A DNA stretch of 64,000 bases from Candidatus Cloacimonadota bacterium (GTDB taxonomy: Bacteria; Cloacimonadota; Cloacimonadia; Cloacimonadales; TCS61), in contig JAIPGO010000003.1 in NCBI GenBank assembly GCA_021736135.1, forward strand, positions 27,277 to 91,276. Direction: 5' to 3'. Below the pieces are notes generated by a model. It saw only the letters and a list, made by a program, of their open reading frames with translations, was not told the DNA's origin and ran no database searches. The translations under genes were made by a program, and so were the position numbers. How positions within the stretch are numbered: position 1 is the first letter of the stretch; every line of letters starts with the position of its first letter. Below, one piece after another: positions 1-10,200 of this stretch.

Positions 1-757
1 TTATATTACAGAAATATGATGTCTGCGGATTGGTACTGTGGTTATATGTTTTTCGATGATATACCCAGGGATTTTGACGGTAACCATCCTTATATTTTAA
101 TTCATTACGCGTATAATGCACCTCTTCGTAGATTTTGCCTTCCAAAGCTAATATCCAGTTTCTTTGGCTTTGCATTCCACGTCTATAAGTTGGCAGGCTT
201 TCATATTCCGGTTCCGGCATTAACAGGATTTCTGTAAAATGCGCTGACAGCCAGTCTTCATATTTGGCGTCCAAGTCTTCTTCATTGGTTATTATAAATC
301 TCCTTTGGCAATAGATTTGCTCATTATAATATACTTCTAAAAGCTTATCACCCTCGGAATGAAAGCTTAAAATCAGTTCAGTTCTTTTACTTAAAGTGTA
401 AACTGTTCCCATCTCATTACCCTGCCAGAGAAATTCATATTCGCCACGATCACGTACGTAAAATACCGTTTCAGCCAGAAATTTCTGCTTACCTTCATTG
501 AGAATATACGGCGTATAATAATTCAGCTTTCGGATGATGCTTTTATAATCCTGATTCCGGGGATTACTGACTGTTATGGCAAATTTCCTGATCCATTCAT
601 TACGAATAGTTAACGTAGTACGTTTATATGGTGAAACAGGAGCATAAGGATATTTTTCAATAACTCCATTTCTTTTAGTGCGGTAAACTTCCCCGTTGAA
701 TTCGCCATGTATAGCAAAATTCTTCTCCAGAAAGTCGGTTACATTCAAAGTTTTCAT
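1..757 (-). CDS. hypothetical protein, C-terminus truncated by the left window edge
   Basis: Open minus-strand frame from ATG at 757 (MKTLNVTDFLEKNFAIHGEFNGEVYRTKRNGVIEKYPYAPVS...) to the window edge with no stop; GGAGG-type RBS just upstream. Absent from the ORF track because it has no stop in the window. Confidence 0.75.
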   Translation of the reverse strand, partial: MKTLNVTDFLEKNFAIHGEFNGEVYRTKRNGVIEKYPYAPVSPYKRTTLTIRNEWIRKFAITVSNPRNQDYKSIIRKLNYYTPYILNEGKQKFLAETVFYVRDRGEYEFLWQGNEMGTVYTLSKRTELILSFHSEGDKLLEVYYNEQIYCQRRFIITNEEDLDAKYEDWLSAHFTEILLMPEPEYESLPTYRRGMQSQRNWILALEGKIYEEVHYTRNELKYKDGYRQNPWVYHRKTYNHSTNPQTSYFCNI

Positions 758-1048
758 AAAAAACCTCCGGTTTTTTTGCGAGACCCGAGATCCGAAACTC
801 GAGACTCGAATTTCGGAAATCGTCTTTCATCTCTCTGATCACTTATATATCAATTTTACATTTTACTTTTTACATTGGGAAACGTCAACCTTCTCAAGTG
901 CTTTTTAAGTGGATTTTACACATAGTCGTTTTGATGTTTTTCCAGATTATGATATTGAGCTTGTTTACAGATTATATTGAAATTTCATGTGGGTTTGATA
1001 GTTAGTCGTTAATCGTAAAGCGTTAGTGGTAAAATGCGCAATACTGAA

Positions 1049-1186
1049 CTATAAGGTGGCACTAAGGAGGGTATAAGGTTAGTATAAGGTGCCACAACAA
1101 GGAACAATCTAACATAATATCGTTAGATTGATCTAAGTTGTCCCACCTTATACCAACCTTATAGACTCCTTATACCAACCTTAGAG
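1049..1186. repeat. large imperfect palindrome (two 65-bp arms, 8-nt loop)
   Basis: Arms 1049-1113 and 1122-1186 align end to end without gaps at roughly 75-80% identity as reverse complements; inner stem caatctaac/gttagattg is perfect. Confidence 0.85.
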
Positions 1187-1721
1187 CTGTTATGAAAAGA
1201 AGAAAGAGAAGATTATTAAACCGCTGATACCGCTGATAGTGCGGATAAGTCAATGAATAATTGTATTCTTATCTAAATTATTTTACTTTCCGAATCACAA
1301 ATTCAATATTCGAGAATATTTTATACTGATTAGGCTTTAAATATCTCCTGAGAATGTTACATTTTACATTCAATTTTACATTTGTGATGTTTCACCTCAC
1401 CTCAGCATTTTCCTCGAGAATGCAATCATTGCTGTAATTCTATTATGTATAAATAAATCATATCTATATTGCTTGTAATTCAGGCAAGAAAAATTTAACC
1501 GTCGGTTGTAAATCGATGAGAAAATTGTTTGAGCCGAACTGGGGTTTTACATTCCAGGATGTCCGTTCTCGGATTTCGGAACTCGATTCACGACTCACTT
1601 CTCCCAACAGCCTCTGGCTGCTCCCATTCTCAATTATCAATTATCAATTAAACCGAACGTTCTTGCATTTTCCACCTCAATTTAATTCTCGTAACTTATT
1701 TTTCCTTTTATTTACCCCGAA

Positions 1722-1777
1722 TTAGTAGTTAGTAGTTAGTAGTTAGTAGTTAGTAGTTAGTAGTTAGTGGTTAGTCG
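1722..1777. repeat. tandem heptamer array (ttagtag)n, 8 units
   Basis: Six perfect ttagtag units followed by ttagtgg and ttagtcg. Confidence 0.95.
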
Positions 1778-1890
1778 GGAAACTTAATAATTTATTCGTC
1801 AGCAGATGAATCCAATTTTCAATTATATTCCCTCTTATCAGTTTAATCCTCTTAATCCGCAGTTGATAATCTTCACTCTTTTACATTTTA

Positions 1891-1944
1891 CCACTAACCA
1901 CTAACTAAACACTAACCACTAACCACTAACCACTAACTACTAAC
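1891..1944. repeat. tandem heptamer array (ccactaa)n, inverted relative to the 1722 array
   Basis: Repeated ccactaa/ctactaa units, the reverse complement of ttagtgg/ttagtag. Confidence 0.92.
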
Positions 1945-1971
1945 GGCTTAAAATTCCCTACGATGCCATTA

Positions 1972-2970
1972 TCATTTGAATTTCTTCTTCAGAGTGGCTT
2001 TAATGAATAACTTTTTAAATATTGCTGATTCCTCAATTGCCAGAGTCCTTATCTGAGCAACTGCTTTTTTGGAAGCGCTTTTCACGGTTCTTGCCTTATC
2101 ATACTTTTCTGAATATTTGCAGTAATCCAGGGCAATATACCCGACACGTAAAGTCAGTAATCCGTTGAGCGTGCCTTCAAATAAGCTGTCCGCTATCAGA
2201 GAAGTAACCGATGAGGCAATATCAACACCCGGTATTTTGGCAAAAATACTCTGCTCAAACGATTTTGCCGAGACTTTTTTCACTAATTCATCAATGGGAA
2301 TATCCGAGATTCCGATCGCCATCAGTCCACTGGCAAAAACATTAAGATAAATTTCTGCCATTTCTTTCCAGTGCGGTTTCTGATTATATAAATGAGCAAT
2401 ATCCCAGATCATTTCGATCTGGATTTTGAGTAATAATATCGCATCCAGTCCCGAGTTTTGCGAAATTGCGGTAAAAATGAATACATCATTGGCATATTTC
2501 CGGATTCGCTTATTTGCCTCTTTATCGATCACATCTTCAATTCTTCTTAATATTTCCTGTATCTCTGCTGCTTCTTCGGCAAGCAGCAGTTCTTCTTTCA
2601 AATCCGGTTCAATAGCGAAATTCTTAACGTATCTTTTAAAATTACTAAGCAGTCTCTTCTTATAGTTACTATAGAATTTTATTTCAGCTTTACTGAATTC
2701 CTCAAAACCTTCCTCAGTATCTGAGGATAATTCGCCGGTTCTCTTTTTGGGACGTTTTAAAGGTTTCGGTAATAATAATAACTGCAATACAGGATAGATA
2801 ATGAACACCAATATTATCAGGAATAACAGCCAGGCAATGATACCGCCACCTTTAACCAGGTTATCTGCCATCTCAGCAAACTGGTTCACCTGATTGATAA
2901 GCACTAATATAAAGAATATTGATAAACTCACTATTATCGGAATAACGATCCTTTTTAATCTCTTAAACAT
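1972..2970 (-). CDS. membrane protein, possibly DUF697-like
   Basis: 332 aa, two N-terminal hydrophobic segments, C-terminal region resembling DUF697 (IPGVDIASSVTSLIADSLFEGTLNGLLTLRVGYIALDYC). Confidence 0.7.
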   Translation of the reverse strand: MFKRLKRIVIPIIVSLSIFFILVLINQVNQFAEMADNLVKGGGIIAWLLFLIILVFIIYPVLQLLLLPKPLKRPKKRTGELSSDTEEGFEEFSKAEIKFYSNYKKRLLSNFKRYVKNFAIEPDLKEELLLAEEAAEIQEILRRIEDVIDKEANKRIRKYANDVFIFTAISQNSGLDAILLLKIQIEMIWDIAHLYNQKPHWKEMAEIYLNVFASGLMAIGISDIPIDELVKKVSAKSFEQSIFAKIPGVDIASSVTSLIADSLFEGTLNGLLTLRVGYIALDYCKYSEKYDKARTVKSASKKAVAQIRTLAIEESAIFKKLFIKATLKKKFK

Positions 2971-3189
2971 TATGATCCCCCATATTTCACAAAAGGAATA
3001 AATAAACTTTTATCAATAACAATAAGTGCTTATTTTTAATAAGTGTCAATTGTTTTCCAGCCTGAGTTCAGGTTCTCCCCTTGTCTTAGCGGAATAATGC
3101 CATAAAGTGCACAAATCTCACCGGTGCATTCCACGGTGAAAGGTCATTGGTATCAGCTTCATTTCTTCCTTTCGCGTTTTTCGCGCCTT

Positions 3190-3940
3190 CTGCGGTTGAT
3201 AATCTTCTTTTCAATCGCATTAAGGGGTCTTAATGCACTCCAAAATAAACTTGAAGGTGAGAAGATGCGAAAATGTGAAGATGAGACTAATTTAAGATTA
3301 AAGAGATATTTAATCCGTTTTATACGTTTAATCCGCGGTTGATAGTCTTCTTTTCAATCGCATTAAGGGGTCTTAATGCACTCCAAAATAAACTTGAAGG
3401 TGAGAAGATGCGAAAATGTGAAGATGAGACTAATTTAAGATTAAAGAGATAGTTAATCCGTTTTATCCGTTTAATCCGCGGTTGATAGTCTTCTTTTAAA
3501 TCGCATTAAGGAGTCTTAATGCACTCCAAAATAAACTTGAAGGTGAGAAGATGCGAAAATGTGAAGATGAGACTAATTTAAGATTAAAGAAATATTTAAT
3601 CCGTTTAATCCGTTTAATCCGTTTAATCCGCGGTTGATAGTCTTCTTTTTAATCGCATTAAGGGGTCTTAATGCACTCCAAAATAAACTTGAAGGTGAGA
3701 AGATGGGAAAATGTGAAGATGAGACTAATTTAAGATAAAGAAATATTTAATCCGTTTTATCCGTTTAATCCGCGGTTGATAATCTTCTTTTAAATCGCAT
3801 TAAGGGGTCTTAATGCACTCCAAAATAAACTTGAAGGTGAGAGGATGCGAAAATGTGAAGATGAGACTAATTTAAGATAAAAAAATATTTAATCCGTTTT
3901 ATCTGTTTAATCCGCGGTTGATAGCTTCTTTTCTTTGGTT
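3190..3940. repeat. about five tandem copies of a ~144-bp non-coding repeat
   Basis: Marker cgcattaag recurs at 3215, 3359, 3502, 3654 and 3796 (spacing 144, 143, 152, 142). Confidence 0.95.
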
Positions 3941-3960
3941 TCGGTTTATCCGGGTCAAGC

Positions 3961-4662
3961 TTATTTGACTTCAATTCTCAAATCAATATCAAGCTTGAAC
4001 AGTGAAAAGTCTGACAGCTCAAAGATCACAAGTTTATCCACTAAAAGCGGTTCCCAAAAAATATTATTCATTATTTCCTGAGTCATTATTGACCCGATGA
4101 TCTTTACGATCTGAGGCATTACAGGAATGCTTTCAGCAAAATCTTTCTCCCCTTTATAAAGGGTCTGCAGACTTCTGCCCTTATTTATAGTTGTAACTTG
4201 TCCAAAATCGTTTCGAACTCCGCCATGCACTAGAAAAACATCTCGTTCAACCATTTTTTCCAGGGCAAATCTGGAATGATAATTATCCAGGCAGTCGGCA
4301 ATACCGGCAAACCTGTGTTCATCCTTTAATACTGAAAGCGCTTTCTGATCAGTTATATCTATCTGAAATGTAACCAGTTCGGTGAGTGTATGAATTTCTG
4401 ATAATCGCTCTGCTGCTGCTATCACTTTGTATTTGCCAATGTCAAGTGCAGTAAACAGCGATTGCCGGTTTAAATCCGGCAAATCAACTTTATTATTATC
4501 AACCAGGATCAGTTTACCGATCCCTGATCTGTATAAAATATCGCAAACAACTGAGCCTAATCCGCCCACTCCCGCAACCAGGATAGTAGAATTTCTGAGC
4601 AATCTCAGCTTTTCCTCTCCTAAGAAAAGAGCATGCCGGGAAAAAATATCGTTACTACTCAT
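3961..4662 (-). CDS. ThiF/MoeB-family adenylyltransferase (E1-like)
   Basis: ILVAGVGGLGSVVCDILYRSGIGKLILVDNNKVDLPDLNRQSLF nucleotide-binding signature; start overlaps the upstream MoaD-like stop as TAATG. Confidence 0.88.
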   Translation of the reverse strand: MSSNDIFSRHALFLGEEKLRLLRNSTILVAGVGGLGSVVCDILYRSGIGKLILVDNNKVDLPDLNRQSLFTALDIGKYKVIAAAERLSEIHTLTELVTFQIDITDQKALSVLKDEHRFAGIADCLDNYHSRFALEKMVERDVFLVHGGVRNDFGQVTTINKGRSLQTLYKGEKDFAESIPVMPQIVKIIGSIMTQEIMNNIFWEPLLVDKLVIFELSDFSLFKLDIDLRIEVK

Positions 4663-4949
4663 TATCCCCCACCACCCGGTGGAAAAAGCGAGATTTCGTC
4701 ACCACGTTTGACCAGAGAATCCAGTTTATGAAGATGGTGAATATTCCTGCCATTGATCAGAATTACAGTGCCCGTTATTAAACTGCCACCCTGCACTAAT
4801 TTATGCAGAAACGGGGTATTGACTTTCTTTTGAACTTCTGCCAGAACCTGGGAAATAGTCACGTTATCCAGAGCAAGCTCTACCTGCTCAACTTTGACCA
4901 GTAATCTCAGTAAACTATAAAATTTTATCGTTATCATAAGCTCCGTCAC
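4662..4949 (-). CDS. MoaD/ThiS-family ubiquitin-like sulfur-carrier protein
   Basis: 95 aa, beta-grasp-like, C-terminus LFPPGGGG (di-Gly tail). Confidence 0.85.
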   Translation of the reverse strand: MTELMITIKFYSLLRLLVKVEQVELALDNVTISQVLAEVQKKVNTPFLHKLVQGGSLITGTVILINGRNIHHLHKLDSLVKRGDEISLFPPGGGG

Positions 4950-4957
4950 TAAAAACA

Positions 4958-4989
4958 GGGGACCCGGAAGTCTAAATTTCCGCGTCCCC
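4958..4989 (-). terminator. intrinsic terminator/attenuator-like hairpin between aor and moaD-like genes
   Basis: On the minus strand GGGGACGCGGAA-loop-TTCCGGGTCCCC (one mismatch) followed by TGTTTTT. Confidence 0.6.
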
Positions 4990-5004
4990 CTTATTACTAA
5001 AGGA

Positions 5005-6819
5005 TTAAAGTAATCCCAGATCCCGTAAAGTTTCTTCTTTTATGTAGCCTTTCTCATCCCAGCCGCGCAACTGGTAATATTCCGGCAATAGTTTATGCAG
5101 TTGAGAATAACATCCTTTCTGCGGTCCATCCGGCAAGGGTTCAGTCAGCAGTCGCTTTGGCAGGGTATCCTGGTCCGGCATAATGCCTGCTGCCAGGTTA
5201 AATTTACGTTCCAGGTTCCAGATGCGGTCTCCGGTTTTCAGGATTTCGGCAGTAGTAAATTCTGTATCCAGGACTGCATTGATCAGGTCCCGGTATTCGT
5301 CACCACCTAAGGCAAAAGAGCTGAAAAGGCATAGTCCTGCCGAATCGATCACGGCAGTGAGATCCTGAAAGATCTTAACCCAGCCTGCTTTGCCTTCCAG
5401 AGCCTGCGGATCAAGCTTTTCCGGCACACCCAGTATTTCCGGAGAAATCATATAGCCTCGCACATGGCAGCCTCCACGGTTTGAGGTGGCATATTCCAGA
5501 CCATGTCCCTGCACTCCCCGGGGATCATAAGCCGGCAGTTCCTGCTTTTTCACCACCATTGCCAGTTCCGGATGACCATAAGCTTTTCCTAAACGATAAG
5601 CTCCATCAGCCATTTTAGCTGCCAGCTTTGTTTCACGGTAAGCCATCCCCTTGAGGTAATATACTATGGCTTCCGAATTTCCAAATCTGGGTTCCACCAT
5701 GTTTTCCAGGTCTTCTTTGGGAATGAATCCTTTCTCATAAAGTTCCATAGCTGCTGCTATTGTTGAACCCGCGGAAATGGTATCAAGTCCCAGTTCATTA
5801 CACATAAAATTGGCTTCTGTTATGGCTATCAGGTCATTTACACCGCAGGCAGCGCCCAGGCTCCAGCCACTTTCATATTCAGGACCTTCACCTGCACGGC
5901 CACTCGGCAGCACAACCTCTCTTCCGCAGGCAATCACGCAGGCATAACAGGCAGTATTATTTTTTAGATATTTTTTATTAACCAGGGCTTCTCCACAAAC
6001 TTCGGCAACTCCGTCGAAAATGGCTGACTGGAAGTTTCTGGTGGGATATAATCCACTCGAATTAATGATATTATCCAGAACCTTTGTACCCAAAGCCGGT
6101 AAGCCTTCTCCGGTAACGGGATGAGCTTTCAACATATCATTTTGCTTTCTTACAGTTTGAGTGAATTTTTCTGCCTGGTTTACATCAACATTATTGCTGC
6201 CTTTTACGATGATCGCTTTCAGATTTTTGGAACCCATTACGGCACCTACACCGCTTCTGCCTGCTGCTCTATTTTTATCATTCATGATGGAAGCAATTCT
6301 GGACAGATTTTCTCCAGCCGGTCCGATACAGGCAACTTTAGCTCCCTTTACCCCAAAAGCGTCCACCAGCCAGTCGGTGGTTTTGTGGGTATTTAACCCC
6401 CAGATTTCTTTGGCATCATTGATCTTAATATCATCATCATTAATGGAAATGTAAACCGGCTTAGGGCTCTTGCCTTCCACGATGATCATCATAAATCCGG
6501 TGTTCCGGAACTCCGCACCAAAATACCCTCCTGAATTACTGGAAGCAATGGTTCCTGTGAGAGGACTTTTGGTCACTACCATATAACGACCGCCGGTAGG
6601 GGCAATGGTTCCGGTCAATAAACCATTCGCAAAGATCAGCTTATTTGCTTCTGATAAAGCATCAATCTTGGGGTCAATCTCATCTGCCAGATATTTGCTT
6701 CCCAATCCTCTGCCGCCCAGGAACTTCTTAAATAGTTCTTTCTCAATTTTTTCGATCTTGATTGTTTTGCTGGTCAGGTTAATCCTTAATAGCCTGGCAT
6801 CTGTAACTAAATAACTCAT
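5005..6819 (-). CDS. aor: aldehyde:ferredoxin oxidoreductase family (tungsten-type) protein
   Basis: AOR signatures GGRGLGSKYLADEI, GRYMVVTKSPLTG, SNSGGYFGAEFRNTGFMMIIVEGKSPKPVYI, and Cys motif CYACVIACG; start chosen at MSYLVTDARLL after an Shine-Dalgarno-like AGGAGGAAAT. Confidence 0.93.
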   Translation of the reverse strand: MSYLVTDARLLRINLTSKTIKIEKIEKELFKKFLGGRGLGSKYLADEIDPKIDALSEANKLIFANGLLTGTIAPTGGRYMVVTKSPLTGTIASSNSGGYFGAEFRNTGFMMIIVEGKSPKPVYISINDDDIKINDAKEIWGLNTHKTTDWLVDAFGVKGAKVACIGPAGENLSRIASIMNDKNRAAGRSGVGAVMGSKNLKAIIVKGSNNVDVNQAEKFTQTVRKQNDMLKAHPVTGEGLPALGTKVLDNIINSSGLYPTRNFQSAIFDGVAEVCGEALVNKKYLKNNTACYACVIACGREVVLPSGRAGEGPEYESGWSLGAACGVNDLIAITEANFMCNELGLDTISAGSTIAAAMELYEKGFIPKEDLENMVEPRFGNSEAIVYYLKGMAYRETKLAAKMADGAYRLGKAYGHPELAMVVKKQELPAYDPRGVQGHGLEYATSNRGGCHVRGYMISPEILGVPEKLDPQALEGKAGWVKIFQDLTAVIDSAGLCLFSSFALGGDEYRDLINAVLDTEFTTAEILKTGDRIWNLERKFNLAAGIMPDQDTLPKRLLTEPLPDGPQKGCYSQLHKLLPEYYQLRGWDEKGYIKEETLRDLGLL

Positions 6820-7062
6820 ATTTCCTCCTTTTTGTGCTCCTTTCCAAACACGGGAGGAAATGCAGTTTCCCACATCACCCAGCGGTTAATACCCATAGTA
6901 TACCCTTAGGAATATTAACTCGGAGCGGGTTATTTATTATCTGGTAAAAAAAAATGAATAGACTTCATTAATTGTCAAGAAAATCTACAAAATTACTCTT
7001 TCTCTCTCATCTCTTTTCGCGGCGTAATGCAATGAAGACGGATTAATCCTTCAGCGTGAATC

Positions 7063-7110
7063 GTTAAGAGTTAATCGTTAAGAGTTAAGAGTTAAGAGTT
7101 AAGAGTTAAT
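7063..7110. repeat. tandem heptamer array (gttaaga)n
   Basis: gttaaga gttaatc gttaaga x4 gttaat. Confidence 0.93.
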
Positions 7111-7158
7111 CAGGGCAGGGATGCCCTGTGAACGTTTTCAGGGCATCCCTGCCCTGAT
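7109..7158. repeat. perfect 20-bp inverted repeat hairpin element, copy 1
   Basis: atcagggcagggatgccctg - tgaacgtttt - cagggcatccctgccctgat; each arm is itself a 7-bp hairpin. Confidence 0.9.
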
Positions 7159-7263
7159 TTCGGACCAGGAAACTTCTGCATTTTCACACTTTCACATCTT
7201 CGCTTTAGCGCAGCCATCTTTCATCTTTAATTTTTCATCTTTAATCTATTCGCCCCTCAATTA

Positions 7264-10200
7264 TCAATTCTTTTTAACTTTCTCAAAGATGCTGTAAATA
7301 ACTGGCACGAGTACCAGCGTAATGAAGGTTGAGCTTAAAAGACCGCCAATCACAACTCTCGCCATAGGAGCCTGGGTTTCACCGCCTTCACCAAATCCGA
7401 AGGATAAGGGTAAAAGCCCTAATGAGGTTGTAAAAGTAGTCATCAGGATCGGTCTTAACCTTCTGGTGCCGGCAGCAATGATCGCTTCAGTGAGTTTTAA
7501 TCCTTTTGTTCTGCGCAGACGGTTCGTGTAATCCACCAGCAGAATAGCATTATTCACCACTATTCCCGCCAGCATGATGCAGCCGATGAGTGCCTGAATA
7601 CTGAAAACCGTTTTCGTGAGCAGCATGGTGATCACAATTCCCACCAGCGCCATGGGAATGGAAAATAGAATAACAAAAGGATCACGGAAAGACTCAAATT
7701 GTCCTGCCATGACCAGATATACTAAAAGCACTGCTAAAATGAAGCCAAAGATCAATTCCCGGAAAGATTTTTGCTGTTCCTCATAATCGCCGCCCATCAT
7801 GATGGAAAAATCTTTCGGTACGGGCACTTCCGGCAGTTTATCCCTGATATCGGAAATTACGGAACCCATATCTCTATCTGTGAAATTAGCGGTAACATAG
7901 ATAACTCTTTCCTGGTCTTTGCGTTCCAACTGTTTGGGTCCTTCCTGCGCACCGGCAGTAACCACGTTTCTGAGAATGACCGGTTCATTACGGTTATTTA
8001 ATACCATCAGGTCGAGTATTTTATCCAGACTGTTACGGTCTTCTTCCGGAAGACGGATCAATATTCTATATTGTTTACCGCCTTCCCGATAATAGGAAAC
8101 CTGCGAACCACTGACAGCAGTCTGCAGAATATCACCAATATCCGAAATGGAAAGTCCCAGGTCGGCAGCTTTTTGTCTATCTACCCGAATCACCTGTTCG
8201 GGCATACCTTCTTCGCGGCTGATCCGGGTATCCGTGATGCCATCCACGGATTTAACGATTTTCTCCACTTCTATAGCGAGTTTATTGGCTATTTCCAGAT
8301 CGTGCCCACGCACTTCCAGGCTGATATTATCATCCGAGCTGCCCATTCTCATGATCCATAAGCCACCAGCGGGCCGGGTAGTAATTTTCACGCCCGGTAT
8401 ATTTTGCAGGGCTTTTCTCAGGTCATCGGCAATTTCCCGGCTGCTTCTGTTCCTTTTACTTTTACCGGTTAAAATTACTTGAATTGAAGAACTGTTGCCA
8501 CCGGAACCGCGCCAGCCGGAACCACCAATGCGTGACAGCAGGGATTCCATTTCCGGAACGGTATTTTTAATTATCTCTTCCACTTCTGCCGTCAGTGTAT
8601 CCATCACGGCAAGTTTTGTTCCCAAAGCCATTTCCAGGCTTACGCGCACTTCACCTTCATCCGTCTCCGGCATTAATTCCACCCCGATAAACCTCACTAA
8701 AATGACTGCCAGCGCAAAAAGTGTTATTACGCTCAGAATAACTGACCTGCGATGCACCAGTGCCCATTTGAGTATATTGCCATACCGGGTTTCAATTTTA
8801 ATGAAGATGTTCTCGCTGCGGCGGAATATCTTATCCTGCCAGCCATTACTGCGTGCGGCGTTCGTTTTCAAAAACTGCGATGCCAGCATCGGCACCAGGG
8901 TGAGTGATACGATCAAAGAACACAGCAGCGAAAAACTGACCACAATTGCCATCTGCTGGAACATGATCCCGGACATCCCGCGCACGAATACCACGGGCAG
9001 AAATACCACGATGGTCGTCAGCACGCTTGCCACTATCGCTGTCCAGACTTCATCCGTACCCAGCAGCGCGCTTTCTTTGCTCGAATAGCCCTGTTCCGTG
9101 TGCCGGAATATATTTTCCAGTACGACGATGGAACTATCCATCAGCATACCGATTCCCAGAGCCAGTCCCCCAAAGGTCATAATGTTCAGCGTTAAGCCGT
9201 TAAAATATAACAGCCCGAAAGTTGCGATTATAGAGACAGGAATTGCGGTAGTGATTATGGCAGTACTCGTAACGTTCCGTAGAAAGAGAAATAGTATAAT
9301 AATTGCCAGCAATCCGCCGATCAGAATAGTATAGCTCATATTATTGATGGAATTCTTGATATATTTGGAAGAATCGATCAGAGGTACGATCTGAATACCG
9401 GGATAGTCACGCCGGATTTTAGTCAGTTCCCCATTAATGGTATCTGCTATTTTCACGGTATTAGCACCGGATTGTTTACTGATCGAAAGCCGCAGTCCCG
9501 GTTCCAGGTTTATGCGGTTAATGGATGTAATCTCTTGGTGACTATCTTCCACTTCGGCAATATCGGAAACCAGTATGGGCTGGTCATTCCTGGTAGCAAT
9601 CACCGTGTTTTTTATTTCCAGCAGCGAGGAAAATTCCCCTTGCGTTCGCAGCAGTATATCATGCTCATTCTGGGGATACACGCCTGCCGGAATATTTCTA
9701 TTCTCAGACCGCAAAGCAGAGAGTACGTTGTCAATAGAAAGCGCATAAGCCTCCAGCTTACGCGCAGAGGGATATATGTGAATTTCCCGGCTTAAACCAC
9801 CCTGCACATCTACCGAGGCCACTCCCGGAATGCGTTCCAGCCTGTATTTCAACTGGTCTTCCACTAACTGCCTCAGATCGATGGGACGCATATTGCTGGA
9901 TATTCCCAGCACCAGAACCGGAAATGCTGAAAGATCAAATTTTCTGATGGAAGGTCTGTCCACATCATCGGGTAACCTGGATAAAATACGGTCAATGCGG
10001 TCTCGCAGATCGTTAGCCGCCACGTCAAGATCAGTTCCCCATTTAAAGGAAAGCCGCACGCTGCTTCTGCCTTCCGAGGAAGTGGACGTGATCTCTTCCA
10101 CTCCCTGCACGGCAGCAATTGCCTCTTCGATGGGACGTGTTATCTGGTCTTCTATTTCCCGCGGGCCCACATTGGAATAGTTGGTGGAAATCGATAATCT

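Noticed and set aside
696-908. Small plus-strand ORFs near the left edge (16..237, 696..908, 1516..1725)
   Set aside because: The first two overlap the open minus-strand CDS 1..757 or module repeats; the third is composed of intergenic repeat words; no RBS or family support.
1049-1186. Integron attC site
   Set aside because: Size and palindromy are suggestive, but no clear RYYYAAC/GTTRRRY end boxes, no cassette array and no integron integrase were seen.
3124-3342. 72-aa ORF in the tandem repeat
   Set aside because: Its C-terminal half lies inside the 144-bp repeat (RYLIRFIRLIRG-type translation of ttaatccg repeats); likely spurious, as are 22749..22994 and 28167..28382, which also encode 'LIRG' from the same module.
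3190-3940. Possible CRISPR array
   Set aside because: The whole ~144-bp unit is repeated, with no short constant repeat separated by unique spacers, and there are no cas genes.
8495-9088. 197-aa plus-strand ORF within the RND permease gene
   Set aside because: Antisense to a well-supported RND transporter; Ser/Thr-rich shadow ORF without family motifs.
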